Source: Berkiella sp050247135
GTDB lineage: Bacteria; Pseudomonadota; Gammaproteobacteria; Berkiellales; Berkiellaceae
DNA length: 64,000 nt
Reading direction: 5' to 3'
NCBI GenBank assembly: GCA_050247135.1
Contig: JBFWUT010000015.1
Span: forward strand, 3,487-67,486
Below, in pieces: positions 43,054 to 52,518 of the stretch; position 1 is the first letter of the stretch, and each line of letters starts with the position of its first letter. Under the pieces are notes generated by a model. That model worked only from the letters and a program-made list of their open reading frames with translations, was not told the DNA's origin and made no database searches. A program made the translations under genes and the position numbers.

Positions 43054-43973
43054 AGACCGGATTCAGATAACAATTCAGCGACTTCGTCACTGGATAATTC
43101 AAAATACTTACCCTTACGCAGCCCATTTGGCAAAACATAAGGGCCATATTGAGTACGGATTAAACGGTTTACCTTGCAGCCTTGTGATTCCCACAAGCGT
43201 CTAACTTCGCGATACTTTCCTTCGCTCAACGTGACATGGTACCACTGATTAGCGCCGGTGCCGCCGCCAAAAGTAACGGATTGAAAACGAAATAGCTCAT
43301 TATCAATTCGCACGCCACTCGTCAAATTTTCTAAGATGTCTTCAGTAACTTTTCCTAAGACACGTACCGCATATTGACGCTCTAAGGCAAAAGAGGGATG
43401 CATTAAATGATGAGCGAGTTTACCATTGTTGGTCAGCAATAATAGACCACTCGTATTAATATCCAAACGACCGACCATAACCCATTTGCTGCCTTTGATT
43501 TGCGGTAGCGATTCAAAGATTGTCGGTTTACCGTTTTCAGAGCGTGCAGCGCAGAGTTCACCTTCTGGTTTATGATAGAGCAGCACACGAGTTTCTTGTT
43601 TATCAAAGGCTTTTAAATAGAGTTTTTTACCGTCTATGATAATGGTATCGCAAGCAGAGACACTTTGCCCTAAAGTTGCTTTTGCCTTATTGACAGTGAC
43701 TTTACCCGCTTTGATCCATTCTTCAATCGCACGTCTTGAGGCCACACCATTATTCGCTAAAAATTTTTGAATTCGCATCGGTTCATCTGATACTGCTGAG
43801 CGAGCTTCTTTAACTGTTCTTTTAGATTTTACGGGTATACCGCTTCGGGTACGAGCATTAATCGAACTGGGACTTCTCTTTGGCGCACGAGGTGTCGGCT
43901 TTTGACGTAGCTTCTCTGGCGGGTGCAAAGACCATTCTTCATCTTCGGATCTGGTGTGCTTTCTTTTACTCAT
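43050..43973 (-). CDS. rluB: 23S rRNA pseudouridine(2605) synthase
   Basis: 307 residues. S4 domain MRIQKFLANNGVASRRAIEEW (split: MRIQKFLANNG, VASRRAIEEW), VTVN, RVLLYHKPEG, and catalytic GRLDINTSGLLLLTNNG. A basic, disordered N-terminal 70 residues precede S4. Isomerises U2605 of 23S rRNA. It follows scpB by 8 bases, the standard scpA-scpB-rluB order. Confidence 0.93.
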   Translation of the reverse strand: MSKRKHTRSEDEEWSLHPPEKLRQKPTPRAPKRSPSSINARTRSGIPVKSKRTVKEARSAVSDEPMRIQKFLANNGVASRRAIEEWIKAGKVTVNKAKATLGQSVSACDTIIIDGKKLYLKAFDKQETRVLLYHKPEGELCAARSENGKPTIFESLPQIKGSKWVMVGRLDINTSGLLLLTNNGKLAHHLMHPSFALERQYAVRVLGKVTEDILENLTSGVRIDNELFRFQSVTFGGGTGANQWYHVTLSEGKYREVRRLWESQGCKVNRLIRTQYGPYVLPNGLRKGKYFELSSDEVAELLSESGL

Positions 43974-43981
43974 ACTACTAC

Positions 43982-44953
43982 TTACTCACTCTCAGATTCA
44001 TCATCCGCGTTTTCAAGCTCATCTAAAATTGAGGACATCGACTCTTCACCCTCTTCATTTTCTTCAATTTCGTCGTCTTCTTGCTGCATATTTTGAAGAG
44101 TATGCGTAATGATGTCGTCAACGTCTATCTCGTCTTCTTCGCTTTCTTCATCTTCTTTAAGCCAATCATCATCATCGTCTTCTTCATCTTCAAGCGCAGC
44201 TTCGGTCTTTTCTGTATTAACAGCATGCATTGCTGCTTCTATGGCGGCATTGGCAATCATGGCAGCAGAGGCTTGATCATCATCGGTTTCTATTGATGCA
44301 TGAATTTCTTCACTGGCTTCTTCCATTTGCGACTCATCAATACTTAATGGCGCTTGAGTCATTAATGCCGCTGCTTCATCAGTCGATACTTCATCATTGA
44401 GATTGATGGTTTCTATGGCTTTGAGCTCTGATAAAGGTGGTAACTCTTCTAAGCTCTTTAATCCAAAATGATCGAGGAACATTTTGGTAGTAGCGTAAAG
44501 GGCTGGTTTACCTGGTACATCTTTATAACCCACCACCCGGATCCACTCTTGTTCGTCTAAGGTTTTTATAATATTCGTGCTGACAACCACGCCACGAATA
44601 TCTTCAATTTCACCGCGGGTAATAGGTTGCCTGTAAGCGATTAAGGCCAATGTTTCTAATAACGCACGTGAATAACGTGCCGGTCTTTCTTCAGTTGATT
44701 TTGCAATATAAGGAGCAACATGATCTGCCACTTGAAAGCGATACCCTGAAGCAACTTCTACCAGCGTGATGCCTCGCTTCTCATAGCCTTTTTGCAACTG
44801 TTCAATGGCTTTTCGCACATCCCCGATGGCGGGTTTTTCATCTTCTTCAAACAATTTAATAATATCTTGTGGCGATAGCGGTGCGCCTGCGGCAAAGATC
44901 GCTCCTTCAACGATGCGTATCAACTCATTCATGGATTTCGTGGGTTTCTTCAT
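43982..44953 (-). CDS. scpB: Segregation and condensation protein B, with an acidic tail
   Basis: 323 residues from ATG 44953; ATG 44932 is equally possible. The core (about 10-175) is the winged-helix ScpB: IVEGAIFAAGAPLS, GYRFQV, YSRALLETLALIAYRQPITRGEIEDIRGV. A long acidic extension after 190 is rich in Asp and Glu (WLKEDEESEEDEID and more), absent from typical ScpB of 190-230 residues. It overlaps the end of scpA. It forms condensin with ScpA and SMC. Confidence 0.9.
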   Translation of the reverse strand: MKKPTKSMNELIRIVEGAIFAAGAPLSPQDIIKLFEEDEKPAIGDVRKAIEQLQKGYEKRGITLVEVASGYRFQVADHVAPYIAKSTEERPARYSRALLETLALIAYRQPITRGEIEDIRGVVVSTNIIKTLDEQEWIRVVGYKDVPGKPALYATTKMFLDHFGLKSLEELPPLSELKAIETINLNDEVSTDEAAALMTQAPLSIDESQMEEASEEIHASIETDDDQASAAMIANAAIEAAMHAVNTEKTEAALEDEEDDDDDWLKEDEESEEDEIDVDDIITHTLQNMQQEDDEIEENEEGEESMSSILDELENADDESESE

Positions 44954-45809
44954 GTTCAACAACCTTCACATGTATGGGTCCAAAGGGCTCTGATTGCACT
45001 ATATCGATAGCACCTAAACGCAGCAGCTCTAACATGGCTAAGAAACTGACGACAACGCCGGCTCTACCTTCACTTAACGTGAAGCACTCATAAAAAGAAA
45101 CAAAACGACGCGAAGTGACCAATTCTAATAACAGGCTCATTCGCTCTCTCACCGACAAGGCTTCTTTTTGTACGGTGTGGGTCGCTAATAACTCAGAGCG
45201 TTTTAAAATATCTAAAAATGCCCCTAACAACTCTGATAAATCAATTTCTGGAGGCTTAACAGGCAACGTTACTTTAGGCACATCCGCTTTGCCACCGAAG
45301 GTATCTCGTCCCAAACGGGGGAGCGCCTCCAGTTGTTCTGCCGCCAATTTAAAGCGTTCATATTCTTGCAAACGACGCACGAGTTCTGCACGAGGATCTT
45401 CTTCCTCAGGTGCATCTTCACTACGCGGCAATAGCATCCTTGATTTGATTTCAGCTAGCATAGCCGCCATCACCAAGTATTCTGCTGCCAGTTCTAATTT
45501 TAAATCTTTCATCAGGTCGACATATTCCATATATTGATGCGTCACCGCTGCAATGGGAATATTTAAAATATCGAAATTCTGTTTTCTGATGAGATATAAC
45601 AGGAGATCCAAAGGCCCGGCAAAAGCATCAAGAAAAACCTCGAGTGCATCCGGTGGAATATACAGATCTTCCGGTAGTTTAGTTAAAGCAATACCATTAA
45701 CCAATGCCACATAGGCTGATACCGGTTCAACGTCGCCCTCCGCTTCGCTAGCGGGGGTGGGCACTTCTTCTGTTTGTGTTTGTGCTACTTCTTCCAAAAC
45801 CTCAGTCAT
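44925..45809 (-). CDS. scpA: Segregation and condensation protein A
   Basis: 294 residues. Core motifs are FAGPLDLLLYLIRKQNFDILNIPIA, EYLVMAAMLAEIKSRMLLP and ELVRRLQEYERFK. An N-terminal acidic extension (about 1-40) is unusual. It is the kleisin of the SMC-ScpAB complex that organises chromosomes. Next to trpS (11 bases). Confidence 0.94.
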   Translation of the reverse strand: MTEVLEEVAQTQTEEVPTPASEAEGDVEPVSAYVALVNGIALTKLPEDLYIPPDALEVFLDAFAGPLDLLLYLIRKQNFDILNIPIAAVTHQYMEYVDLMKDLKLELAAEYLVMAAMLAEIKSRMLLPRSEDAPEEEDPRAELVRRLQEYERFKLAAEQLEALPRLGRDTFGGKADVPKVTLPVKPPEIDLSELLGAFLDILKRSELLATHTVQKEALSVRERMSLLLELVTSRRFVSFYECFTLSEGRAGVVVSFLAMLELLRLGAIDIVQSEPFGPIHVKVVEHEETHEIHE

Positions 45810-45820
45810 TGGCTCTCACA

Positions 45821-47050
45821 TTATCTATCACGATGAGGTAAGCCCATCACTTCTCTGACCTCTTCAAGTGTTTCTCTGGCAATATCCCGCGCGGCCTCAC
45901 AGCCTTCACGAACAATCTCTTTGACCAAACGCGGATTATTTTTATATTCAGCAGCGCGATCGAGGATCGGCTTTTGTTGTTCAATTACGGCGTCGGAAAG
46001 GGCTTTCTTGCATTCGATGCAACCAATTCCAGCGGTAGTACACCCTTTTTGCACCCACTCTTTAACAGCGGTATCAGAGTATACCTTATGTAGTCCCCAA
46101 ACTGGGCATTTTTCGGGGTCACCCGGGTCATTTCGTCTAACTCTGGCAGGATCAGTAGGCATCAGACGGATTTTTTTCTCAATATTCTCCGGAAGCTCAC
46201 GAATAGCAATGGTATTGTGATAGGACTTCGACATCTTCTGCCCATCAAGACCTGGCAATTTCGCATGTTGCGTAAGCATAGCTTGAGGCTCAGGTAGAAT
46301 AATTTTGCCTGACCCTTCCAGATAACCATAAAGTCTTTCGCGTTCACTTAAGGATAAATTCCCTTGCGCAGAGACCATTGCATGACCTCTTTCAAGCGCT
46401 TCGGTATCGCCATTTTCTTGAAACTGACGTAAGCATTCGAGGTATATTTTAGCGTTTTTCTTACCCAGTTTATTAATCGCGACTTCTATTTTTTCTTCAT
46501 ATCCAGGTTCTTTACCATAAAGATGATTAAAGCGTCGCGCCACTTCACGGGTCAGCTCTAAATGAGATACCTGATCTTCACCCACAGGGACATACCCCGC
46601 TTTATAAGCCAGCACATCCGCACTTTGTAATAGGGGATATCCTAAAAAGCCATAAGTAGCCAGATCAAGTTCTTTGAGTTTTTCTTGTTGATCTTTATAG
46701 GTAGGAACCCGCTCTAACCAACCCAAAGGGGTAATCATTGATAGTAAGAGGTGCAATTCAGCGTGTTCTGGGATCCGGGATTGAATGAAAATTTTGCTAG
46801 AGCCCGGATTAATACCGCAGGCCAGCCAATCGATGATAGTTTCCCACACATTTTCTTCAATGGAATAAGGATCCTCGTAATGCGTCGTCAGCGCGTGCCA
46901 GTCGGCAACAAAGAATAGGCATTCATATTCGTACTGCAACTTGACCCAATTGGTTAAGACGCCATGATAGTGACCAAGGTGCAAAGCACCAGTTGGTCGC
47001 ATACCTGATATCACACGCTGAAAATCACTTGTCGAACCGCTAAGAGCCAC
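45821..47050 (-). CDS. trpS: Tryptophanyl-tRNA synthetase
   Basis: 409 residues. HIGH-like GMRPTGALHLGHYHG, WIIDWLACGINP, YPLLQSADVLAYKAGYVPVGEDQ and KMSKS in GLDGQKMSKSYHN. It is longer than the about 334-residue E. coli form, with an insertion near IGCIECKKALSD, similar to the longer class found in several gammaproteobacteria. Charges tRNA-Trp. Confidence 0.96.
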   Translation of the reverse strand: MALSGSTSDFQRVISGMRPTGALHLGHYHGVLTNWVKLQYEYECLFFVADWHALTTHYEDPYSIEENVWETIIDWLACGINPGSSKIFIQSRIPEHAELHLLLSMITPLGWLERVPTYKDQQEKLKELDLATYGFLGYPLLQSADVLAYKAGYVPVGEDQVSHLELTREVARRFNHLYGKEPGYEEKIEVAINKLGKKNAKIYLECLRQFQENGDTEALERGHAMVSAQGNLSLSERERLYGYLEGSGKIILPEPQAMLTQHAKLPGLDGQKMSKSYHNTIAIRELPENIEKKIRLMPTDPARVRRNDPGDPEKCPVWGLHKVYSDTAVKEWVQKGCTTAGIGCIECKKALSDAVIEQQKPILDRAAEYKNNPRLVKEIVREGCEAARDIARETLEEVREVMGLPHRDR

Positions 47051-47205
47051 ACTAATGCCTTACTCATGTAGATGAAAATACGATTAAAGTTAGCAGATTG
47101 TGGAATTGTATGCTAATTGCGCTTCGCTGTCTCTTTGACTCATAACCCATAAATAGGTAGTATGCCAACTATTAATGGTATAGCCTTAGAACTACCAACG
47201 AAACA

Positions 47206-47445
47206 ATGTTTTTTGCACCTGTTCAGACCCAAAGCACCCAAAGTAATGAGGCCATAGCCGCCTTAACTGTGCTCATGCTGACAGGATTTTTGGTTTTCAT
47301 GTTCTTTCAAACTAAACCCACCACCCAACGTGCCTTCTTGCGACTGATGTTTCAACCGATATATGTTAGTTCACTTATATTTACATTATGGGTATGCGCA
47401 ATGCTTTTTTGCTACTATCTATCCACTTTAGTATATTGTCCTTAA
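47206..47445 (+). CDS. Small unknown membrane protein
   Basis: 79 residues with two hydrophobic helices (about 17-36 and 50-75) joined by a basic FQTKPTTQRAFLRLMFQ loop. No ribosome site is clear before ATG 47206. It precedes yciB by 25 bases and is probably in the same transcript. Family not recognised. Confidence 0.5.
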   Translation: MFFAPVQTQSTQSNEAIAALTVLMLTGFLVFMFFQTKPTTQRAFLRLMFQPIYVSSLIFTLWVCAMLFCYYLSTLVYCP

Positions 47446-47470
47446 GGACTTATTTCGGGGCTTAAAGCAT

Positions 47471-48022
47471 ATGCATTTTTTTTACGATCTCCTGCCGATT
47501 ATCATCTTCTTCGTTGCTTATAAGCTTTATGGCATTTTTACCGCTACGATGGTTGCGATTGTCGCAGTGCTCGTTCAGCTTACCGCCACCATAGTGCGTG
47601 GAAAAAAACCTGAAATGATGCAACTGGTTACCCTTGGCATGGTGATTGTGTTAGGTGGCGCGACCCTTTTGTTCAAAAATGAACTCTTCATCAAATGGAA
47701 ACCCACCGCTGTCTACTGGGCATTAGGCGCCACTTTTGCAATAACCGCTTGGTTTAGTCAAAAAAATCTCGTGCAAAAAATGCTCGAAAAAAACCTCGAA
47801 TTACCCGCCAAAGCCTGGTCTATGTTAAATACCAGCTGGTGTATCTTTTTCTTTGTGATGGGCATTTTAAATTTATTAGTGGTGTATAACTTTGACACCG
47901 ATACGTGGGTCAATTTTAAATTATTTGGCACGCTCATTTTGACGCTGATTTTTGCTGGTGTGCAAGGTGTGATGATCTCACGCTACATCGATCACGATAA
48001 TGCCTCAGAAAAAAAAACATGA
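47471..48022 (+). CDS. yciB: Septation/envelope protein YciB
   Basis: 183 residues, five predicted transmembrane helices. FYDLLPIIIFFVAYKLYGIFTATMV is the typical start (in parts), then GAATLLFKNELFIKWKPT-type loop and WCIFFFVMGILN. By family it is an inner-membrane protein linked to envelope integrity and septation. The stop overlaps bolA by 4 nt. Confidence 0.9.
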   Translation: MHFFYDLLPIIIFFVAYKLYGIFTATMVAIVAVLVQLTATIVRGKKPEMMQLVTLGMVIVLGGATLLFKNELFIKWKPTAVYWALGATFAITAWFSQKNLVQKMLEKNLELPAKAWSMLNTSWCIFFFVMGILNLLVVYNFDTDTWVNFKLFGTLILTLIFAGVQGVMISRYIDHDNASEKKT

Positions 48023-48318
48023 GTGAAGAAGTTATGCCACAACGCGCAGCTATGCGAAAACAATGGATCGAAGAAAAACTCCAAATCTTAGAGCCCAGTG
48101 AACTAACAGTAATTGACGAAAGCCATCTACACTTAGGGCATGAAGGCGCTAAAAGTGGTGCTAGTCACTTCTATGTGATTATTGTGAGTCCCCAATTTAA
48201 GGGGCTAAATCCCGTCAAAAGACATCAGCTGGTGTATGCGCAATTGAATGAATTCATTCCTCATGAAATTCACGCCTTGAAAATCAGAGCACTGGCGCCA
48301 GAAGAAAGTACAGCCTAA
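48019..48318 (+). CDS. BolA-family protein
   Basis: 99 residues. The BolA core is IDESHLHLGHEGAKSGASHFYV, then SPQFKGLNPVKRHQLVYAQL and IHALKIRALAPEE, with the class-typical His near the end. BolA proteins partner with monothiol glutaredoxins in iron-sulphur handling or act as regulators. Overlap with yciB suggests co-expression. Confidence 0.88.
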   Translation: MSEEVMPQRAAMRKQWIEEKLQILEPSELTVIDESHLHLGHEGAKSGASHFYVIIVSPQFKGLNPVKRHQLVYAQLNEFIPHEIHALKIRALAPEESTA

Positions 48319-48431
48319 CTCTTTTTATCGGGTCATCTTTACCCCTTGTCATTAAATAACTTCTAACTGTTGCCCTATCAAGTGACAAAAGTATAATTCG
48401 AGCAATTAACTTATTTAAGTAGGGTGTCGCT

Positions 48432-48983
48432 GTGCTCAAAAAACTATCCAATGTCGTGATTGAAGGCGCCTGGTCCGCAGGTCTTGCCCTGCTTGTGACC
48501 CAAGGTGTGGTGTCTCCGCTTGCCATCGTTATCACTTGCGGGATTTTTGGCGTGCAAGCGGCGACGGGTTTTCCGCTTACTAACGGCCTTCGTTCACTCA
48601 AAGATAAACTCGTCCAGTTTTATGATAATCGTATCGATGGCGACTACCAACCGGCACAAGGCCCCATGGAAGAAGAAGAATTTTATGATGAGTATGGTCG
48701 CGTTAAGGAAAATGAAGAAAAAATTAATGACGGTATTCGCGCAGAGCTCTATGATACTCACGTAGAAACTTTTGCACCCGCTAGCGGCTTTCGCCGTATT
48801 CCCGGCATGACCTGGCTTTTTGGCGAAAAAAAGGTGACCCATTCTATCCCTCAAATGGATCCCATTGAGATCCAGAACATCAAAGACGGTGCCACACGTT
48901 CAGGCAAGATTAATTTTAGGACTGGTGAAAGAATCAAAAAGGCGAGTGAACCTAGACAATCAGTGCGAGTGGCTCCGTTTTAA
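48432..48983 (+). CDS. Unknown protein with one N-terminal membrane segment
   Basis: 183 residues from GTG 48432, with AGGGTG five bases upstream. A hydrophobic stretch (about 9-45, GAWSAGLALLVTQGV) with Gly is followed by an acidic, Tyr-rich middle (EEEEFYDEYGRV) and a basic C-terminus (SGKINFRTGERIKKASEP). No family recognised. Its own transcript is probable; the next gene converges. Confidence 0.55.
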   Translation: MLKKLSNVVIEGAWSAGLALLVTQGVVSPLAIVITCGIFGVQAATGFPLTNGLRSLKDKLVQFYDNRIDGDYQPAQGPMEEEEFYDEYGRVKENEEKINDGIRAELYDTHVETFAPASGFRRIPGMTWLFGEKKVTHSIPQMDPIEIQNIKDGATRSGKINFRTGERIKKASEPRQSVRVAPF

Positions 48984-49008
48984 TCAACAGAGCCATTTCG
49001 CTTTACAC

Positions 49009-50289
49009 TTACTTCAATGCAACTTTAACAGAAGCGGTATCTTCCACTGTAACCTTAGTAGAAGCTGACAAATCTGTCGCTAACGCTTTGATAGGAGTGC
49101 TCACTTTTTCAGCTTTAGATTTGGTTTCAAAATTGGTCACTAACGCTTTGACCGGTTTTGCCGCTTTCTCATCTGCGCTAATCGCTGTAACAGTGGGCTC
49201 TGGCTTCAAGCTAGCAGCAGCTTGCTTGTCTTCCAGTTTATTCACCATAGCAGCAACCAGTTTGCCTCTAGGTGGCGCAACTTTACCCAGCGGTTCTTCT
49301 AAGGTAGGCGTTGCAAAGTCAGTCTTCCTTTTAACCACTTTACCCAATACTTCTTCATGCCTTTTCTCTTCTACTTTTTTATGTTCGGCTGCAGCATTGG
49401 CCGCTTCCTCATTCGCTTTCGCTTTTGCGTCTAAGGCAGTTTGTGCATCCGTATGAATACTCGGTAAAATTAGATCAGCAACTTCTTTAGCTTCATCAGC
49501 TAATTTTTTGGCATCGCCATGATCAACACGATTTTTAGCTTCTGCGGCTAAGCGTTTGCGCTCTTCTTCGGCGGCTTGATCTTGATGTGCAGCTTTAGCA
49601 TCCGCTAATTTTTGATCAGCAGGTAAGCTTGCACCATCTGTTTTAGCATGCGCAGCAGCAGCTTTTTCATCAGCAGCATTCTTATCTTGGGCCGCTTTAT
49701 TATCAGCTTCAGCCTTAGCAGCGATGACTTGTTGCTTTCTTTCAGCAAGACTGGCCACCACTTTGCCGAGTGCTTCAAAAGGTTGCACTTCTTCTTTCTT
49801 TTCTTCTACGGGTACTTCATTATCGGCTTCAGTCTTAGCAGCGGCTTGTTGCGTTCTTTCAGCAAGACTGGTAGTTTTTTTGCCCAGTACCTCTAAAGAT
49901 TGAACTTCTTCTACTGCTTCTTCTTGCTTTTCTTCTACGGGTGCTTCTTTACTAGCGCTAGCAGAAGATTCCTTACTGGCCGAAGCGCTCTGAGAAAGTT
50001 CTTCTTCCTCTTCTTCGTCCTCTTCATCTTCTTCATCACTTGCAGAAGCATGTGCAGAGGATTCTTCTCTATCTTCTTCATTTGAGGAAGCATGAGCGGA
50101 GTGCTCTTCGTTGTCTGATTCGAGTGCGGCTTCATCGTGCCCACTTTCCTCAGCTTTCACTGGCTCATGTGCGGCAACTTCCACATCGAGGGATGACGGA
50201 ACTACGAAATGTCCTGAACTTTTAAGATCAGAATCATCGCCAAATAAGTCTTGGTGGGTTTCTGTAGGTGTTGGGCCAGGTATTGACAT
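49009..50289 (-). CDS. Acidic Ala/Glu-rich repeat protein
   Basis: 426 residues, no recognised domain, highly acidic N-terminal half (runs of Glu/Asp and Ala/Ser) and a Lys/Ala-rich second half. It contains a duplicated block: LGKKTTSLAERTQQAAAKTEADN and later LGKVVASLAERKQQVIAAKAEADN (in parts). Further LGKV copies lie near the end. GGAG seven bases before the ATG supports it. Coiled-coil and disordered character suggests a scaffold, TolA-like linker or secreted effector; not decidable. Both strands have long open frames here, but the plus-strand ones lack ribosome sites. Confidence 0.65.
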   Translation of the reverse strand: MSIPGPTPTETHQDLFGDDSDLKSSGHFVVPSSLDVEVAAHEPVKAEESGHDEAALESDNEEHSAHASSNEEDREESSAHASASDEEDEEDEEEEEELSQSASASKESSASASKEAPVEEKQEEAVEEVQSLEVLGKKTTSLAERTQQAAAKTEADNEVPVEEKKEEVQPFEALGKVVASLAERKQQVIAAKAEADNKAAQDKNAADEKAAAAHAKTDGASLPADQKLADAKAAHQDQAAEEERKRLAAEAKNRVDHGDAKKLADEAKEVADLILPSIHTDAQTALDAKAKANEEAANAAAEHKKVEEKRHEEVLGKVVKRKTDFATPTLEEPLGKVAPPRGKLVAAMVNKLEDKQAAASLKPEPTVTAISADEKAAKPVKALVTNFETKSKAEKVSTPIKALATDLSASTKVTVEDTASVKVALK

Positions 50290-50448
50290 AAATAATCTCC
50301 ATTTATTAATCGACCAACATGATTAAACTGCGAGCAGAGTGTATCAAACTCTTTGGTAAGTAAAAAAGAAATTATTTTGCATTGCGAATGTGAGGGGGTC
50401 ACCTACCCATGGATAGGTGACCAAAATAAGAAAGCACATTAGAAAAGG

Positions 50449-51321
50449 TTATTTAGCCAGAACAGCTTGTACACCTTTGCCAATGTCAGCAGGAGACTTA
50501 ACTGTTTTTACCCCTGCTTTTTCCAAAGCAAGGTATTTCTCTTCAGCCGTTCCCTTACCGCCAGCAATAATCGCACCTGCATGGCCCATGCGTTTGCCTT
50601 TCGGTGCGGTAACCCCTGCAATATAAGAAACCACCGGTTTAGTGACATGATCATGAATAAACTGCGCCGCTTCTTCTTCAGCAGAGCCGCCAATTTCACC
50701 CACCATCACAATCACTTCGGTTTGTGGATCTTGCTCAAATAAAGCTAACGCATCGATAAAGGTGGTGCCTGGAATAGGATCGCCCCCAATACCAATACAG
50801 GTGCTTTGACCAAAGCCTAAATCAGTGGTTTGTTTAACCGCTTCATAAGTTAAAGTGCCTGAGCGTGACACAATACCGACTTTACCCGGTAAATGAATGT
50901 CACCTGGCATAATACCGATTTTGCATTGACCGGGGGTGATAATACCCGGGCAGTTAGGACCAATTAAGCGAGTGCCCGTGCCACGCAATGTCACCATCAC
51001 ATCTAACATGTCTAATGCAGGGATCCCTTCGGTTATGCAAACAATGAGTTCGATACCTGCATCATAGGCTTCGATAATCGAGTCTTTGCAATAGGGCGCA
51101 GGCACATAAATCACACTCACTGTAGCGCCCGTGTCATTCACGGCATCTCTGACCGTGTTGAACACGGGCAAGTTTAAATGCTTTTGTCCACCTTTGCCTG
51201 GGGTTACCCCGCCCACCATTTTAGTGCCATAGGCAATCGCTTGCTCAGAATGGAATGTGCCTTGACGGCCAGTGAAACCTTGGCAAATGACCTTGGTATT
51301 TTTATCAATCAGTACGCTCAT
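50449..51321 (-). CDS. sucD: Succinyl-CoA synthetase alpha subunit
   Basis: 290 residues. N-terminal CoA-binding KVICQGFTGRQGTFHSEQAI; LIGPNCPGIITPGQCKIGIMP; catalytic His in KRMGHAGAIIAGGKGTAEEK. Forms succinate and ATP or GTP from succinyl-CoA with SucC. The ATG overlaps the sucC stop by 4 nt. Confidence 0.97.
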   Translation of the reverse strand: MSVLIDKNTKVICQGFTGRQGTFHSEQAIAYGTKMVGGVTPGKGGQKHLNLPVFNTVRDAVNDTGATVSVIYVPAPYCKDSIIEAYDAGIELIVCITEGIPALDMLDVMVTLRGTGTRLIGPNCPGIITPGQCKIGIMPGDIHLPGKVGIVSRSGTLTYEAVKQTTDLGFGQSTCIGIGGDPIPGTTFIDALALFEQDPQTEVIVMVGEIGGSAEEEAAQFIHDHVTKPVVSYIAGVTAPKGKRMGHAGAIIAGGKGTAEEKYLALEKAGVKTVKSPADIGKGVQAVLAK

Positions 51322-52487
51322 TTTGCCACCTTAACTGCATCTACAATTGTTTTCGCTGCTTGGGTTAAATCATTCGCCGCAATAATGTTTAAACTGCTCT
51401 TCTTAAACACTTCGCTAGCCTCTTGCGCGCGGTTACCTTCAAGACGTACGACGACAGGAATCGTGATCCCCACTTCGGCCACTGCACCCAAGATACCTTC
51501 AGCAATCAGATCACAACGAACGATACCACCAAATATGTTAACCAATACGCCTTTCACGTTCTTATCAGATAAGATAATTTTGAACGCTTCGCAAACACGC
51601 TCTTTGGTCGCACCACCACCGACGTCTAAGAAGTTGGCTGGTTCACCACCATGTAATTTAATTAAGTCCATGGTCGCCATAGCAAGCCCTGCACCATTGA
51701 CCATGCAACCAATATTGCCATCTAGCGGGATATAATTGAGTTCCCACTCTCTAGCGCGAATTTCACGCTCATCTTCTTGACGAGCATCGCGCAAATCATT
51801 GAGATTGGGATGACGATATAACGCATTATCATCAATGTTAACTTTGCCATCTAAACACACTAAACGGCCATCTTTAGTGATGATCAAAGGATTGATCTCA
51901 AGCATGGTTAAATCGCATTCTTTAAACATTTTACCTACACCGGTAACGATGGTAGTAAATTGCTTGATCTGATCTAAATTTAAACCTAATGCAAACCCTA
52001 ATTCACGGGCTTGATAAGGCAAAACGCCCATTAAAGGATCAACCGTAATTTTAAGGATTTTCTCCGGTGTATTGTGTGCAACTGTTTCAATGTCCACACC
52101 GCCTTCGGTTGACGCCATAATGATAACGCGTCTGGTTGCTCTATCTAACACCGCACCCAAGTAGAGTTCTTTTTGGATTTGACTGATTTCTTCAATCAAC
52201 AGCTCGTTAATCGGCTGGCCTTCTTCGGTCGTTTGATACGTAACCAAATTCGTGAAAAGCATCTTTCTAGCAAAATCGGCTAGCTCATCACGGCCCTTAA
52301 CTAATTTCACACCACCGGCTTTACCGCGGCCACCTGCGTGAACTTGGGCTTTGACCACCACATTTTCAGTGCCTAAGGTCGCTATGGCATTTACCGCTTC
52401 TTCGCTGGAACGCGCAACCACCCCTTTGGGGACCGGCATGCCGTAGTCAGCAAAAAGACGTTTAGCTTGATATTCATGTAAGTTCAT
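51318..52487 (-). CDS. sucC: Succinyl-CoA synthetase beta subunit
   Basis: 389 residues. ATP-grasp domain: MNLHEYQAKRLFADYGMPVP, KAQVHAGGRGKAGGVKLV, LEINPLIIT and VNIFGGIVRCD. It is the nucleotide-binding subunit. Gap of 31 bases to sucB. Part of the sdhCDAB-sucABCD run. Confidence 0.97.
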   Translation of the reverse strand: MNLHEYQAKRLFADYGMPVPKGVVARSSEEAVNAIATLGTENVVVKAQVHAGGRGKAGGVKLVKGRDELADFARKMLFTNLVTYQTTEEGQPINELLIEEISQIQKELYLGAVLDRATRRVIIMASTEGGVDIETVAHNTPEKILKITVDPLMGVLPYQARELGFALGLNLDQIKQFTTIVTGVGKMFKECDLTMLEINPLIITKDGRLVCLDGKVNIDDNALYRHPNLNDLRDARQEDEREIRAREWELNYIPLDGNIGCMVNGAGLAMATMDLIKLHGGEPANFLDVGGGATKERVCEAFKIILSDKNVKGVLVNIFGGIVRCDLIAEGILGAVAEVGITIPVVVRLEGNRAQEASEVFKKSSLNIIAANDLTQAAKTIVDAVKVAK

Positions 52488-52518
52488 TGTTCACCACTTT
52501 AATTTAAAAATTTGTATC

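Noticed and set aside
49088..50326. Several plus-strand frames opposite the acidic repeat gene
   Set aside because: They mirror the Glu/Ala codon bias of the minus-strand gene, give Ser/Phe-rich low-complexity products and lack ribosome sites.
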